This document shows positions 1-8,699 of a stretch of 64,000 nt of DNA, piece after piece; within the stretch, counting starts at the first letter, position 1, and each line of letters starts with the position of its first letter. The stretch lies in contig CANLMR010000010.1 in assembly GCA_947492185.1 (NCBI GenBank), positions 38,776 through 102,775 on the forward strand, given 5' to 3'. Both the position numbers and the translations under genes were made by a program. The notes below the pieces were generated by a model, which was not told the origin of the DNA, ran no database searches, and saw only the letters and a list, made by a program, of their open reading frames with translations. Source of the stretch: an uncultured Tenacibaculum sp. Its GTDB lineage: Bacteria; Bacteroidota; Bacteroidia; Flavobacteriales; Flavobacteriaceae.

Positions 1-783
1 TCTTCTAGTTCTTGTAATTTGACGGTTATTTCTTCTGTATACATTAGAAGATCTTCTGTTAATTGTTCTTGATGAATTTCTATTATAAGCTCTTCTGTTT
101 GATGCCAAGGTGTTTCTACCATACACACCATTTCTATAAAATCTGTTATTGTAATATCCAAAGCGATTTCTATATCCTAATCCATAGTATCCAGGAGGGC
201 AATACAATCCACTGTTCCAGCCCCAGTTATTCCAGCCCCAGTTGTTCCATCCCCAACCCCAAGCTACATTATTATGGTAAGGATGCCAGTAAGGGTTATA
301 TCCCCATCTGTTCCATCCAAATGGGCCATCCCAATACGGATCTCCCCAATAGGTGTTCCAGTTCCATCCTAAACGATAGCGAGGAACTGTATTTATATTA
401 ATAACTACATCAGAATCTGAATCGTATCCCCATGCTGCATTTTCACTATTATAGTCTATTTGATTATCAGGATTTTCTCCATCAGTTTCCTCAAAATCAT
501 AATCTTCAGATTGATAACTCTCAATGTCAGTTATGATATCTGTTCCGTTTAATCCGTCTAAACGTTCTAATTCTTTTGTAAAATAATTTTCATTATAGTC
601 TCTGTAATTTCTGTCTGTATTTTTGACTATAACTTTTCTTTGAGATGTTTCTGAATCATCTGCATAAATACCATCATCACTACCTGCAACTGTCTGTGTA
701 GTTGCACATGAAACTAAAGTAGTTACCACAAGTAATGATAAGAAATAAAGTGGAAGTTTGGTTTTGGTGTAATGTGGTTTCAT
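1..783 (-). CDS. Trp/Asn/Gly-rich lipoprotein, cut by window edge
   Basis: The frame is open from an ATG at 783 down to base 1, so 261 codons are present and the C-terminus is missing. The N-terminus is a lipoprotein signal peptide ending in the lipobox LVSCA, so the mature protein should be anchored through Cys26. An acidic stretch (many Asp and Glu, about residues 35-135) is followed by a region rich in Trp, Gly, Asn and Tyr that includes a short WGWNN repeat, then an Arg/Asn/Ser-rich tail. Proteins of this composition are common in Flavobacteriaceae and have no known function. It is divergent from proS, with 148 bases between them. I see no catalytic motif. Lipoprotein status is well supported; function is unknown. 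Confidence 0.8.
   Translation of the reverse strand, partial: MKPHYTKTKLPLYFLSLLVVTTLVSCATTQTVAGSDDGIYADDSETSQRKVIVKNTDRNYRDYNENYFTKELERLDGLNGTDIITDIESYQSEDYDFEETDGENPDNQIDYNSENAAWGYDSDSDVVININTVPRYRLGWNWNTYWGDPYWDGPFGWNRWGYNPYWHPYHNNVAWGWGWNNWGWNNWGWNSGLYCPPGYYGLGYRNRFGYYNNRFYRNGVYGRNTLASNRRAYNRNSSRTINRRSSNVYRRNNRQITRTRR
211..260 (-). repeat. 15-bp coding repeat (about 3 units)
   Basis: Two near-identical 15-base units (TTCCAGCCCCAGTTA and TTCCAGCCCCAGTTG, starting at 215 and 230) and a degenerate third unit encode WGWNN-type pentapeptides in the lipoprotein gene. Such in-frame units can expand or contract by slippage without breaking the frame. Confidence 0.7.
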
Positions 784-847
784 ATCCTATCTCTTTTAAT
801 TTGTTAATACACTATGTAAACTTAACTTGTGCAAAAAAAATAAACTA

Positions 848-879
848 TTGTAAAAATACGCAACTTTATTGTAGTTTTG
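848..879 (+). promoter_or_regulatory. proS promoter
   Basis: A TTG at 848-850 and TAGTTTTG at 872-879 are separated by 21 bases, which fits the Bacteroidetes housekeeping sigma-factor consensus TTG-N19 to 21-TAnnTTTG. Transcription would begin near 886 and leave a leader of about 45 bases before proS. Confidence 0.55.
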
Positions 880-931
880 CACACATAATTTACGCATAAG
901 AAACTACAATTTTTATGCCAAACTTTTGATT

Positions 932-2410
932 ATGAGTAAACATTTAACGAAAAGATCTGAAGATTATTCAAAATGGTACAATGAATTGGTTGTAAAAGCC
1001 GATTTAGCTGAGACTTCAGCGGTAAGAGGTTGTATGGTAATAAAACCATATGGCTTTGCAATTTGGGAAAAAATACAAGCAGAATTAGATAGGATGTTCA
1101 AAGAGACTGGGCATCAAAATGCTTATTTTCCACTTTTTGTTCCTAAAAGTTTATTCGAAGCTGAAGAAAAAAATGCAGAAGGATTCGCAAAAGAATGCGC
1201 AGTTGTTACCCACTATAGACTTCAAAATGATCCTGATAATCAAGGGAAGTTGAGAGTAGATCCTAATGCTAAATTAGAAGAGGAACTAGTAGTAAGACCA
1301 ACATCAGAAGCGATAATTTGGAATACATATAGAGGTTGGATACAATCGCATAGAGATTTACCATTATTAATTAATCAGTGGGCTAATGTTGTAAGATGGG
1401 AAATGAGAACCCGTTTGTTTTTAAGAACTGCTGAGTTTTTATGGCAAGAAGGGCATACAGCGCATGCAACAAAAGATGAGGCAGTACAAGAAGCAAAACA
1501 GATGCAGGAAGTATATGCAACATTTGCTGAGCAGTACATGGCAATGCCAGTTGTAAGAGGAGCAAAATCTGAAAGCGAACGTTTCGCAGGAGCAGATGAT
1601 ACATATACTATTGAAGCATTAATGCAAGACGGTAAAGCTTTACAAGCAGGAACATCTCATTTTTTAGGCCAAAACTTTGCAAAAGCTTTTGATGTAAAAT
1701 ATACTTCTAAGGAAGGTAAACAGGAGCATGTTTGGGCAACTTCTTGGGGAGTTTCTACTAGATTGATTGGTGGATTAATCATGACTCATTCTGATGACGC
1801 TGGTTTAGTATTACCTCCAAAATTAGCTCCAATCCAAGTTGTTATTGTACCTATATATAAAGGAGAAGAGCAATTAAACGCAATATTTGAGAAATTAAAT
1901 GGTGTAATTAAAGCTTTAAAAGCTAAGGGGATTTCTGTTAAGTTTGACGATAGAGATACTATGCGACCTGGAGCTAAATTTGCTGAATATGAACTAAAAG
2001 GAGTGCCAGTTAGAGTGGCTATAGGAAAAAGAGATCTTGAAAATGGTACAGTAGAAGTTGCAAGAAGGGATACTTTTGAAAAGGAAACTGTTTCGCAGGA
2101 AAATGTTGTAGATTATATTGATAATCTGCTAACTGAAATTCAAGAGAACCTTTATTCTAAAGCACTTAATTATAGAAATGAGCATATAACTGAAGTAAAT
2201 TCTTTTGATGAATTTAAAGAAGTGATTGAAAATAAAGGAGGTTTTGTTTCTGCACACTGGGATGGTACAGAAGAAACTGAAGATAAGATAAAAGAATTAA
2301 CAAAAGCAACTATTAGATGTATACCTAATGATACTGTTGAAGAGGAGGGGAGTTGTATTTTAACAGGTGAAAAATCAACAAAAAGAGTACTTTTTGCGAA
2401 AGCGTATTAA
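932..2410 (+). CDS. proS: Prolyl-tRNA synthetase (short, archaeal/eukaryotic type)
   Basis: This class II aminoacyl-tRNA synthetase charges tRNA-Pro with proline in the cytoplasm. Its 492 residues match the short ProRS type that lacks the bacterial editing insertion. The motif 2 region ([20 protein letters not shown]) and motif 3 region ([19 protein letters not shown]) are clear, followed by an anticodon-binding domain and the C-terminal zinc-binding-type domain that ends in a conserved Tyr (FAKAY). I placed the start at the ATG at 932, giving MSKHLTKR; a TTG two codons upstream only adds Met-Ile. It stands alone with its own promoter, and two tRNA-Glu genes follow. Confidence 0.97.
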   Translation: MSKHLTKRSEDYSKWYNELVVKADLAETSAVRGCMVIKPYGFAIWEKIQAELDRMFKETGHQNAYFPLFVPKSLFEAEEKNAEGFAKECAVVTHYRLQNDPDNQGKLRVDPNAKLEEELVVRPTSEAIIWNTYRGWIQSHRDLPLLINQWANVVRWEMRTRLFLRTAEFLWQEGHTAHATKDEAVQEAKQMQEVYATFAEQYMAMPVVRGAKSESERFAGADDTYTIEALMQDGKALQAGTSHFLGQNFAKAFDVKYTSKEGKQEHVWATSWGVSTRLIGGLIMTHSDDAGLVLPPKLAPIQVVIVPIYKGEEQLNAIFEKLNGVIKALKAKGISVKFDDRDTMRPGAKFAEYELKGVPVRVAIGKRDLENGTVEVARRDTFEKETVSQENVVDYIDNLLTEIQENLYSKALNYRNEHITEVNSFDEFKEVIENKGGFVSAHWDGTEETEDKIKELTKATIRCIPNDTVEEEGSCILTGEKSTKRVLFAKAY

Positions 2411-2449
2411 AAAAATAAAAAAAAAATATGTAGTTTTTAAAAACTATTA

Positions 2450-2457
2450 TATATTTG
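2450..2457 (+). promoter_or_regulatory. -7 element of first tRNA-Glu
   Basis: TATATTTG matches TAnnTTTG exactly and lies 25 bases before the mature tRNA. The -33 element is weak: ATG at 2428-2430 with 19 bases between. Confidence 0.5.
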
Positions 2458-2482
2458 CACGCGCAAACTGAAAGATTGTTAT

Positions 2483-2554
2483 GCTCCGTTCGTCTAGGGG
2501 TTAGGACGCCAGGTTTTCATCCTGGTAACACGGGTTCGAATCCCGTACGGAGTA
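2483..2554 (+). tRNA. tRNA-Glu (anticodon TTC)
   Basis: A 72-base cloverleaf. The acceptor arm GCTCCGT pairs with ACGGAGT (first pair G-U), the anticodon stem CCAGG/CCTGG encloses the loop TTTTCAT with anticodon TTC, and the T arm carries GGGTTCGAATCCC. The discriminator base is A and CCA is not encoded. An identical copy lies 187 bases downstream. Confidence 0.97.
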
Positions 2555-2555
2555 C

Positions 2556-2587
2556 AAAGCTTCGAATTTTAATTCGAAGCTTTTTTT
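2556..2587 (+). terminator. Rho-independent terminator after first tRNA-Glu
   Basis: AAAGCTTCGAATT (2556-2568) pairs perfectly with AATTCGAAGCTTT (2571-2583) and is followed by a run of T up to 2587. It separates the two tRNA-Glu units. Confidence 0.9.
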
Positions 2588-2610
2588 ATCTTATTTTAAA
2601 AGATAAAATG

Positions 2611-2641
2611 TTGTGAATACAAAAAAATAATTTTATATTTG
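2611..2641 (+). promoter_or_regulatory. Promoter of second tRNA-Glu
   Basis: TTG at 2611-2613, 20 bases, then TATATTTG at 2634-2641: a close match to the Bacteroidetes promoter. It lies after the terminator of the first tRNA, so the second copy has its own transcription start. Confidence 0.75.
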
Positions 2642-2669
2642 CACCCGCAATCTAGGAAAGGTTGTTTTT

Positions 2670-2741
2670 GCTCCGTTCGTCTAGGGGTTAGGACGCCAGG
2701 TTTTCATCCTGGTAACACGGGTTCGAATCCCGTACGGAGTA
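2670..2741 (+). tRNA. tRNA-Glu (anticodon TTC), second identical copy
   Basis: Base-for-base identical over all 72 positions to the tRNA at 2483-2554, with the same TTC anticodon and uncoded CCA. No terminator is visible between it and rpsT 34 bases downstream, so the two are probably co-transcribed and separated by tRNA processing. Confidence 0.97.
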
Positions 2742-2775
2742 CAAAGTTTTTATAAACAATTAAGAATTTAGTAAA

Positions 2776-3027
2776 ATGGCAAATCATAAGTCAGCAATTA
2801 AAAGAATTAGAAGTAACGAAGCGAAGCGCTTAAGAAATAAATATCAGCATAAATCTACGCGTAATGCTGTGAGAAAATTAAGAACGACTTCAGATAAGAA
2901 TGAAGCTGTAGGGATGTTACCTAAAGTTGTTTCTATGTTAGATAAATTAGCTAAGAACAACATTATTCATAAAAATAAAGCTGCTAATTTAAAGTCAAAG
3001 TTGACTAAGCATGTAGCTGCTTTATAG
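2776..3027 (+). CDS. rpsT: 30S ribosomal protein bS20
   Basis: A small basic protein of 83 residues that binds 16S rRNA during assembly of the 30S subunit. The N-terminus [20 protein letters not shown] is the family signature and the length is typical. Lys and Arg are spread along predicted helices. The gene follows the second tRNA-Glu with no separate promoter that I can see, and it ends at a strong terminator shared with the convergent rodA end. The identification is secure. Confidence 0.97.
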   Translation: MANHKSAIKRIRSNEAKRLRNKYQHKSTRNAVRKLRTTSDKNEAVGMLPKVVSMLDKLAKNNIIHKNKAANLKSKLTKHVAAL

Positions 3028-3061
3028 GATAGCAAAAAGAATTTTAAGATTAGTTAATATT

Positions 3062-3094
3062 AAGTACTTCGATTTAATCGAAGTACTTTTTTTG
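3062..3094 (+). terminator. Rho-independent terminator after rpsT
   Basis: AAGTACTTCGAT and ATCGAAGTACTT form a 12-bp stem around TTA, followed by seven T. It ends just before the stop codon of the convergent rodA gene. Confidence 0.88.
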
Positions 3095-3095
3095 T

Positions 3096-4373
3096 TTAGT
3101 AATCATATTTCTTATGAGCATCTAATCTTATAAAAATAAAGATCAATAGAGTGAATCCCCACAAAGAAGAACCTCCGTAACTAAAGAAAGGAAGTGGGAT
3201 TCCAATAGTTGGTAGTAATCCTATAACCATGCCAATATTTACTATTACATGAAAGAAAATTATGGAGGCTACTCCGTAACCATATATCCTAGAAAATTTA
3301 TTTGTTTGTTGCTCTGCCAAAAAAATAATTCTAAAAAGGAACACCATAAATAAAATAATTACAAAAGAACTTCCTAAAAAGCCCCATTCTTCGCCTACTG
3401 TGCTAAAAATATAATCTGTGTCTTGCTCTGGTACAAAATTACCTTGAGTTCTATCTCCTTGAAGAAACCCTTTTCCAGAAAAACCACCAGATTTTATGGT
3501 CAACTCAGCTTGATAAGTGTTGTAGCCAATACCAGAATTATCATTAATTTTTCCAAGAAGAATATCAAATCTGTCTTTTTGATGTTGTTCAAGAATGTTT
3601 GTGTAAGTATATCCTACTCCAAAAATAAATAATGATGTTATGAGATAACCAATAATTATTATTGGCCAATTAAATCTGAGAAACTGTTTGCTTTTATATG
3701 CAGTGTAAATTAATATTATAGTTAATACTATTACTGTTGAAATTAATATAGTTTTGGTTCCAAAATATATAGTAAGGAGAAATAGAATTATTGTAGTTAC
3801 TCCAAGGATAAAATATCTTAGAGTTAAACCTTCTCTATTAAGTACAAAAAAGAAAGAAAAATAAATTAATACTGACCCCATATCTGGTTGGAGTGCGATA
3901 AAAAAGGCCGGTAAAAATATGATTATAAATGCTTTTATTTGGTTTTTAATCAGCATAAGGTTGTATTGACGGTCACTCATTAATTTTGCTAATGCTAGAG
4001 CTGTAAATGCTTTTGAAAATTCAGACGGTTGTAATCCAATACCTCCAAAATTATACCATGATGTAGCGCCATTAATTTTTTTTCCAAAAACTAGAACACC
4101 AGCAAGTAGAATTAAAGAGAGTATATATAATAAACTGGAAAATTGTTCGTAAAATTTAGAATTTAAAAAGAGGATAAATATGGTTAAAGGTATAGCTAGG
4201 CAAATAAAAATCATTTGCTTACCATATCTAGTAGAAAAATCCAATAATTCTTTTTCAGAGTCCGAAGAAGATGCTGCGAAAATATTCATCCATCCAAAAG
4301 TTACAAGCACTATGTAGATTAAAATAGTTACCCAATCTAAATTTGCAAATATGTTATTCTTTAATTGTCTCAA
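3096..4373 (-). CDS. rodA: Rod-shape SEDS glycosyltransferase RodA
   Basis: RodA is the SEDS-family peptidoglycan glycan polymerase of the elongation machinery; it works with the transpeptidase PBP2 in the inner membrane. The 425-residue protein has about ten hydrophobic segments and the family blocks LQPSEFSK, LQPDMGS and PEQDTDYIFSTVGEEWG. The frame opens with a TTG codon (MRQLKNN); the next Met lies inside the first membrane helix, so I keep TTG. The start overlaps the end of mrdA by 20 bases, which suggests translational coupling. It is the last gene of the mreBCD-mrdA-rodA operon. Confidence 0.94.
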   Translation of the reverse strand: MRQLKNNIFANLDWVTILIYIVLVTFGWMNIFAASSSDSEKELLDFSTRYGKQMIFICLAIPLTIFILFLNSKFYEQFSSLLYILSLILLAGVLVFGKKINGATSWYNFGGIGLQPSEFSKAFTALALAKLMSDRQYNLMLIKNQIKAFIIIFLPAFFIALQPDMGSVLIYFSFFFVLNREGLTLRYFILGVTTIILFLLTIYFGTKTILISTVIVLTIILIYTAYKSKQFLRFNWPIIIIGYLITSLFIFGVGYTYTNILEQHQKDRFDILLGKINDNSGIGYNTYQAELTIKSGGFSGKGFLQGDRTQGNFVPEQDTDYIFSTVGEEWGFLGSSFVIILFMVFLFRIIFLAEQQTNKFSRIYGYGVASIIFFHVIVNIGMVIGLLPTIGIPLPFFSYGGSSLWGFTLLIFIFIRLDAHKKYDY

Positions 4374-6234
4374 GTGAGTCTTTTTTTTCTAGTTGTTTAT
4401 TGTAAGTTTCTTTTAAACTTAAGTTAATCATTCTTTCTTCAATATGTTTTCTTTTTACTTCTCCAGTCAAATACTTCTCAATCATTAAGCTAGTAATTGG
4501 TGCGGCTATAGTAGAACCAAAACCACCATTTTCAACAAAAACTGCCATAGCAATTTTAGGGTTTTCTTTTGGTGCAAATGCAATAAGAATAGAATGATCT
4601 GGTAATTGAACTATTTCTCCTCTAATTCGTGTAAAGTTTTCTACAGTTCCTGTTTTACCACAAATATCAATTCCTTTTACTTGGCTAAACCTACCAGTTC
4701 CTGTTTTAAAAACCTCATGCATTGCTTCTATAACAGGAGGGAAGTAATTTGGGTTTATTGATGTAAGTTTTTTTGATACAAATTTTGAGTTATCTACAGA
4801 TTCGTTATTTATTTTTTTAACAATATGTGGAGTGTAATAAAAACCACTATTAGCAATAGCTGCAGTTGCATTAGCTAATTGTATTGGTGTTGTTTCTATT
4901 TCTCCTTGTCCTATGGCATTTGAAATGTTTGTTGTGGCTCTCCATCCAAAAGAGTATCTATTATCATAAAATTTAGCATCGGGAACTAAACCTTTGTTTC
5001 CAACAGGTAAGTCATAACCAAGATAATTTCCTAACCCGAAACTTTTTACTTGATTACTCCAATTATCAAATCCAGTTTTAGTATTTCCGGGTTTATTAAT
5101 GATTTTTCTGTAAACTTCTGCGAAATAACTATTACATGATTTAGCTATGGCTTTTTTTAGCTTTATAGGTCTGCCATAAATTCCACAGTGACATCGCATA
5201 AATTCATGCTTTCTTTTTCCGTACCTATAACCTCCATAACAATATACTGTTGTATTTTCATTAATAACATTTTCTTGTAAACCTATAAGCCCGTTTAATA
5301 TTTTAAAAGGAGATCCAGGTGAATAAACACCTTGTAATCCTCTATCAAAAGTTGGGTTATTTATAGTATCTGAAAATATTTTTTGAGAAAAAGCAGATCT
5401 TTTTCTACCTACCATCATATTAGGATCATAAGAAGGAGCTGTAATTAATGCTAAAATTTCCCCAGAAGAAGGTTCAAGAACAACAATTCCACCACGTTTT
5501 CCTGACATTAGTAGCTCTCCATATTGTTGAAGTTCACTATCTATAGTTAAAGTTAAATCTTTTCCAGAAACAGCTAAAGTATCATGTTTACCATTTTTAT
5601 AAGATCCAGTTATTCTATTTAAATTATCTCTATTGAAATACTTTTTTCCTTTTATACCTCTTAGCGTATTTTCATAATATTTTTCAACCCCATATTTACC
5701 TATAAGCTCTCCATTTTCATAATAATCACTTTTTTTAGCTTGTAATTCATTTACCTCACCTAAGTATCCTAAAATATTAGCTGCTGATTTTATAGGGTAA
5801 TTTCTAATAATACGTCTTTGTGTATAAAAGCCTTTAAACTTATGGAGTTTTTCTTGTAAATAAGCAAAATCTTCTTTTGCTACCTGTTTTAAGAACACAG
5901 AAGGAAGCCATCTTGCGTAATTTTCAGCTTTTTTAAGTTTTCGTTTATAGTTTTCTTTAGTTATTTTTAATAATGAGCATAAATAAAGAGTATCTATATT
6001 CTTTACTTCTTTAGGAATTACCATTACATCATATGAAAGTTGATTGGCAACCAGTAATTTCCCATTTCTGTCATATATATAACCTCGTTGGGGGTAATCG
6101 TATTCAATTTTTACAGTAGCACTGTTAATCGGATTTACAGTTTTACCGTCAATAACTTGTAGTTGAAATAATCTACCAATGAAGACTATACCAAATAATA
6201 AAATTAAAATAATTAATAAAGAGCTTCTTTTCAC
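4354..6234 (-). CDS. mrdA: Penicillin-binding protein 2 (elongation transpeptidase)
   Basis: This class B PBP cross-links peptidoglycan during lateral growth. At 626 residues it has one N-terminal membrane anchor (about residues 5-25), a dimerisation/pedestal region, and a transpeptidase domain with all three active-site motifs: SPFK (Ser308, Lys311), SCN (366-368) and KTGT (527-530). It starts with GTG two bases after mreD stops and overlaps rodA by 20 bases. The pairing with rodA fixes it as PBP2 and not the division enzyme PBP3. Beta-lactams would be expected to acylate Ser308. Confidence 0.95.
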   Translation of the reverse strand: MKRSSLLIILILLFGIVFIGRLFQLQVIDGKTVNPINSATVKIEYDYPQRGYIYDRNGKLLVANQLSYDVMVIPKEVKNIDTLYLCSLLKITKENYKRKLKKAENYARWLPSVFLKQVAKEDFAYLQEKLHKFKGFYTQRRIIRNYPIKSAANILGYLGEVNELQAKKSDYYENGELIGKYGVEKYYENTLRGIKGKKYFNRDNLNRITGSYKNGKHDTLAVSGKDLTLTIDSELQQYGELLMSGKRGGIVVLEPSSGEILALITAPSYDPNMMVGRKRSAFSQKIFSDTINNPTFDRGLQGVYSPGSPFKILNGLIGLQENVINENTTVYCYGGYRYGKRKHEFMRCHCGIYGRPIKLKKAIAKSCNSYFAEVYRKIINKPGNTKTGFDNWSNQVKSFGLGNYLGYDLPVGNKGLVPDAKFYDNRYSFGWRATTNISNAIGQGEIETTPIQLANATAAIANSGFYYTPHIVKKINNESVDNSKFVSKKLTSINPNYFPPVIEAMHEVFKTGTGRFSQVKGIDICGKTGTVENFTRIRGEIVQLPDHSILIAFAPKENPKIAMAVFVENGGFGSTIAAPITSLMIEKYLTGEVKRKHIEERMINLSLKETYNKQLEKKDSLETIKE

Positions 6235-6236
6235 GT

Positions 6237-6743
6237 TTATTGTTTGCTTCTTAAAATAAAACTACCAAGAAAATAAATAAATAAAGAAAAAATCCCGGAT
6301 AGTAATGTATTTTTAATTACATAAAAAAAGTTTTGAAAACTAAAGTTAAGTAAACTAAACAATAAAAAATGATGTAAGAAAGTTAAAATCACAATAAAGT
6401 TAAAAACCTTACCAAACGATTCTTGTTTTAAGCTGAAAAACTCATAATCTAATTCAGTTTTTTGAAAAACGGTTCTAAAGAAGTATGATCTAACGTAAGC
6501 TATGAATATTGTAGCAGAAGCATGTGCGCCTCCAGAGTCTGAGAATAAATCGATAAAAAGTCCAAGTAAGAAGGCAAGGCTTAGTATAGAGAATTTATTT
6601 TTTTTGAAAGGGTATATAAAAATAAAGGCTATATATATATAAGGATTTACCTTATTAAATAGAAGTACGTTGTTTAATACTAATACTTGAAGAAGTATTA
6701 GACTTACGAAAACAAATAATAAATAATAAGATCTTCTACTCAT
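6237..6743 (-). CDS. mreD: Rod shape-determining protein MreD
   Basis: A 168-residue, highly hydrophobic protein with about five membrane segments, as expected for MreD, the least conserved member of the elongasome. Sequence motifs alone would not identify it. Its position between mreC (8-base overlap) and mrdA (2-base gap) does. It is thought to link the MreB filament to the membrane synthetic enzymes. Confidence 0.88.
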   Translation of the reverse strand: MSRRSYYLLFVFVSLILLQVLVLNNVLLFNKVNPYIYIAFIFIYPFKKNKFSILSLAFLLGLFIDLFSDSGGAHASATIFIAYVRSYFFRTVFQKTELDYEFFSLKQESFGKVFNFIVILTFLHHFLLFSLLNFSFQNFFYVIKNTLLSGIFSLFIYFLGSFILRSKQ

Positions 6744-7578
6744 TAGTACCTTTCTCTAAATTTCTTATCTCTTGTTTGTCAAAATTATTAATGATATACA
6801 CATTTCTTAAGCTACTCATATCATTGAATAGTTTAATTTCAATTATATTAGTTTTTTCTCTTGAGTCAATATTATTCACAGTACCTACAAAGATGCCTTC
6901 TGGAAATATTGCTGAACGACCACTTGTAACTATAGTGTCTCCAATATTTACTTTCGCTTGTCTTGGAATATCACTTAATTGAACAACTTGGTGGTTTTTG
7001 GTATCCCAACTTAATGACCCGTAATAATAATTTCCATTTTCATTACTCTTTTTTAAGCGAACATTAATTTCATTACTTCTATTTAATATAGATCTAACTC
7101 TTGCATAAGAATTACTAACGGCATCTGTTATACCAATTATTCCTATATGATTAACCACCGCCATCTCTGAAGAAACACCATCTTTTTTTCCACGATTAAT
7201 AGTTAGATAATTATAAGATTTGTGATATTCATTTTTAGTAATAATACCATCAATGTATTTGTATTGTTGCTGATATTGTAAGGTGTCTGTAACCGTAAAT
7301 TGATTGGTAGAATCTAATTGAGATTTTAAAAAAGCAATTTCATTTTTTAGTTTTACATTCTCGTCAACTAATGATTTGTTTTGAATGTTAAGGTTTAAGT
7401 AATCACTAACTGATTTTCTTTTTTCATATATACCTCCAGTAATTGTATTAGCAGAGCTAATAAATTTACTTCTATGGTAACTATGGTTATTTATTATGAG
7501 GAATAATGAGATGAATTGCAACAGTAAAAAATACAGAACATATTTATATTTCTGAATAAAATAAATTAACTGCTGCAT
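6736..7578 (-). CDS. mreC: Rod shape-determining protein MreC
   Basis: A 280-residue bitopic protein with one N-terminal membrane helix (about residues 12-29), a coiled coil (about 60-90) and the MreC beta-barrel domain, which includes NRGKKDGVSSEMAVVN and GIIGITDAVS. MreC scaffolds PBP2 and RodA in the periplasm. It follows mreB by 13 bases and overlaps mreD by 8, which indicates a tight operon. Confidence 0.94.
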   Translation of the reverse strand: MQQLIYFIQKYKYVLYFLLLQFISLFLIINNHSYHRSKFISSANTITGGIYEKRKSVSDYLNLNIQNKSLVDENVKLKNEIAFLKSQLDSTNQFTVTDTLQYQQQYKYIDGIITKNEYHKSYNYLTINRGKKDGVSSEMAVVNHIGIIGITDAVSNSYARVRSILNRSNEINVRLKKSNENGNYYYGSLSWDTKNHQVVQLSDIPRQAKVNIGDTIVTSGRSAIFPEGIFVGTVNNIDSREKTNIIEIKLFNDMSSLRNVYIINNFDKQEIRNLEKGTNE

Positions 7579-7591
7579 ACTATGTAATTAA

Positions 7592-8620
7592 TTAACTTAC
7601 TAAAACACTCTTAAATTTGTCAAGATTTTTAAGAGCTATTCCAGTTCCTCTAACAACTGCTCTTAAAGGATCTTCGGCAACATAAACAGGTAAATCTGTT
7701 TTACGAGAAAGTCTTTTATCTAAGCCTCGTAGCATAGAACCACCTCCAGCTAAATATATTCCAGTATTATAAATATCTGCAGCAAGTTCTGGAGGCGTTT
7801 TAGATAAAGTTTCCATTACAGCGTCTTCAATTCTTAAGATAGATTTGTCTAAAGCTTTTGCCATTTCTCTATAAGAAACCTGAACTTGTTTTGGTTTACC
7901 ACTCAATAAGTCTCGACCTTGAACCATCATGTCTTCTGGAGCATCTTCTAAGTCTTCAGTAGCAGCACCAATTTGGATTTTCATTTTTTCAGCAGTAGTC
8001 TCACCAACATATAAGTTGTGTTGAGTTCTCATATAATACATAATGTCACTAGTAAATAAATCACCAGCAACTTTTACAGATTGATCACACACAATACCAG
8101 CTAAAGCAATTACAGCTATTTCTGTTGTACCTCCACCTATATCAATAATCATGTTTCCTTTTGGTTCCATAATATCAACACCAACACCAATTGCAGCTGC
8201 CATTGGTTCATAAATTAAATAGATATCTTTTGCATTCATATGACGAGCAGAATCAATTACGGCTCTTTTTTCTACTTCTGTAATTCCAGAAGGAATACAA
8301 ATCACCATTCGTAACGATGGTGGAAATATTTTTTTTCTGATTGAAGGAATTTGTTTGACAAACTCTTTAATCATTTCCTCTGAAGCTTGAAAATCAGCAA
8401 TTACCCCATCTTTTAATGGGCGGATTGTTTTTATATTTTCATGAGTTTTTCCTTGCATCTTTTGAGCTTCCTTTCCGGTAGCAATAATTTTGCCAGACAT
8501 CCTATCTCTGGCTACAATGGAAGGGCTATCGATTACAACTTTTCCGTCATGTATAATCAATGTATTCGCAGTACCTAAATCGATTGCGATTTCCTCCGTC
8601 AAGAAATCAAAAAAACCCAT
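7592..8620 (-). CDS. mreB: Rod shape-determining actin homologue MreB
   Basis: MreB forms membrane-bound ATP-dependent filaments that orient cell-wall synthesis. The 342-residue protein has the actin-fold nucleotide motifs: phosphate 1 IDLGTANT near the N-terminus, phosphate 2 MIIDIGGGTTEIAV, and the adenosine motif YLAGGGSMLRGLD. The N-terminal MGFFDFL segment could act as a membrane anchor. A TAGATTTG promoter element lies at 8659-8666 on this strand, in the 79-base gap after purH, so mreB can be transcribed separately from purH. Confidence 0.97.
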   Translation of the reverse strand: MGFFDFLTEEIAIDLGTANTLIIHDGKVVIDSPSIVARDRMSGKIIATGKEAQKMQGKTHENIKTIRPLKDGVIADFQASEEMIKEFVKQIPSIRKKIFPPSLRMVICIPSGITEVEKRAVIDSARHMNAKDIYLIYEPMAAAIGVGVDIMEPKGNMIIDIGGGTTEIAVIALAGIVCDQSVKVAGDLFTSDIMYYMRTQHNLYVGETTAEKMKIQIGAATEDLEDAPEDMMVQGRDLLSGKPKQVQVSYREMAKALDKSILRIEDAVMETLSKTPPELAADIYNTGIYLAGGGSMLRGLDKRLSRKTDLPVYVAEDPLRAVVRGTGIALKNLDKFKSVLVS

Positions 8621-8658
8621 AAAATATATTTAAAATGTGATTCAACTATGTATTCTCA

Positions 8659-8666
8659 CAAATCTA
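8659..8666 (-). promoter_or_regulatory. -7 element before mreB
   Basis: On the minus strand the bases read TAGATTTG, a full match to TAnnTTTG, 39 bases from the mreB start. No convincing TTG lies at the expected distance, so this is a partial promoter. Confidence 0.45.
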
Positions 8667-8699
8667 ACAAAAAAAATTAAAGAAAAGACCCCTAAAAGC

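Noticed and set aside
63..401. Plus-strand frame of 112 residues, Cys/Ser/Pro-rich
   Set aside because: It is the complement of the Trp/Asn-rich repeat region of the minus-strand lipoprotein gene; composition mirrors those codons and no start context supports it.
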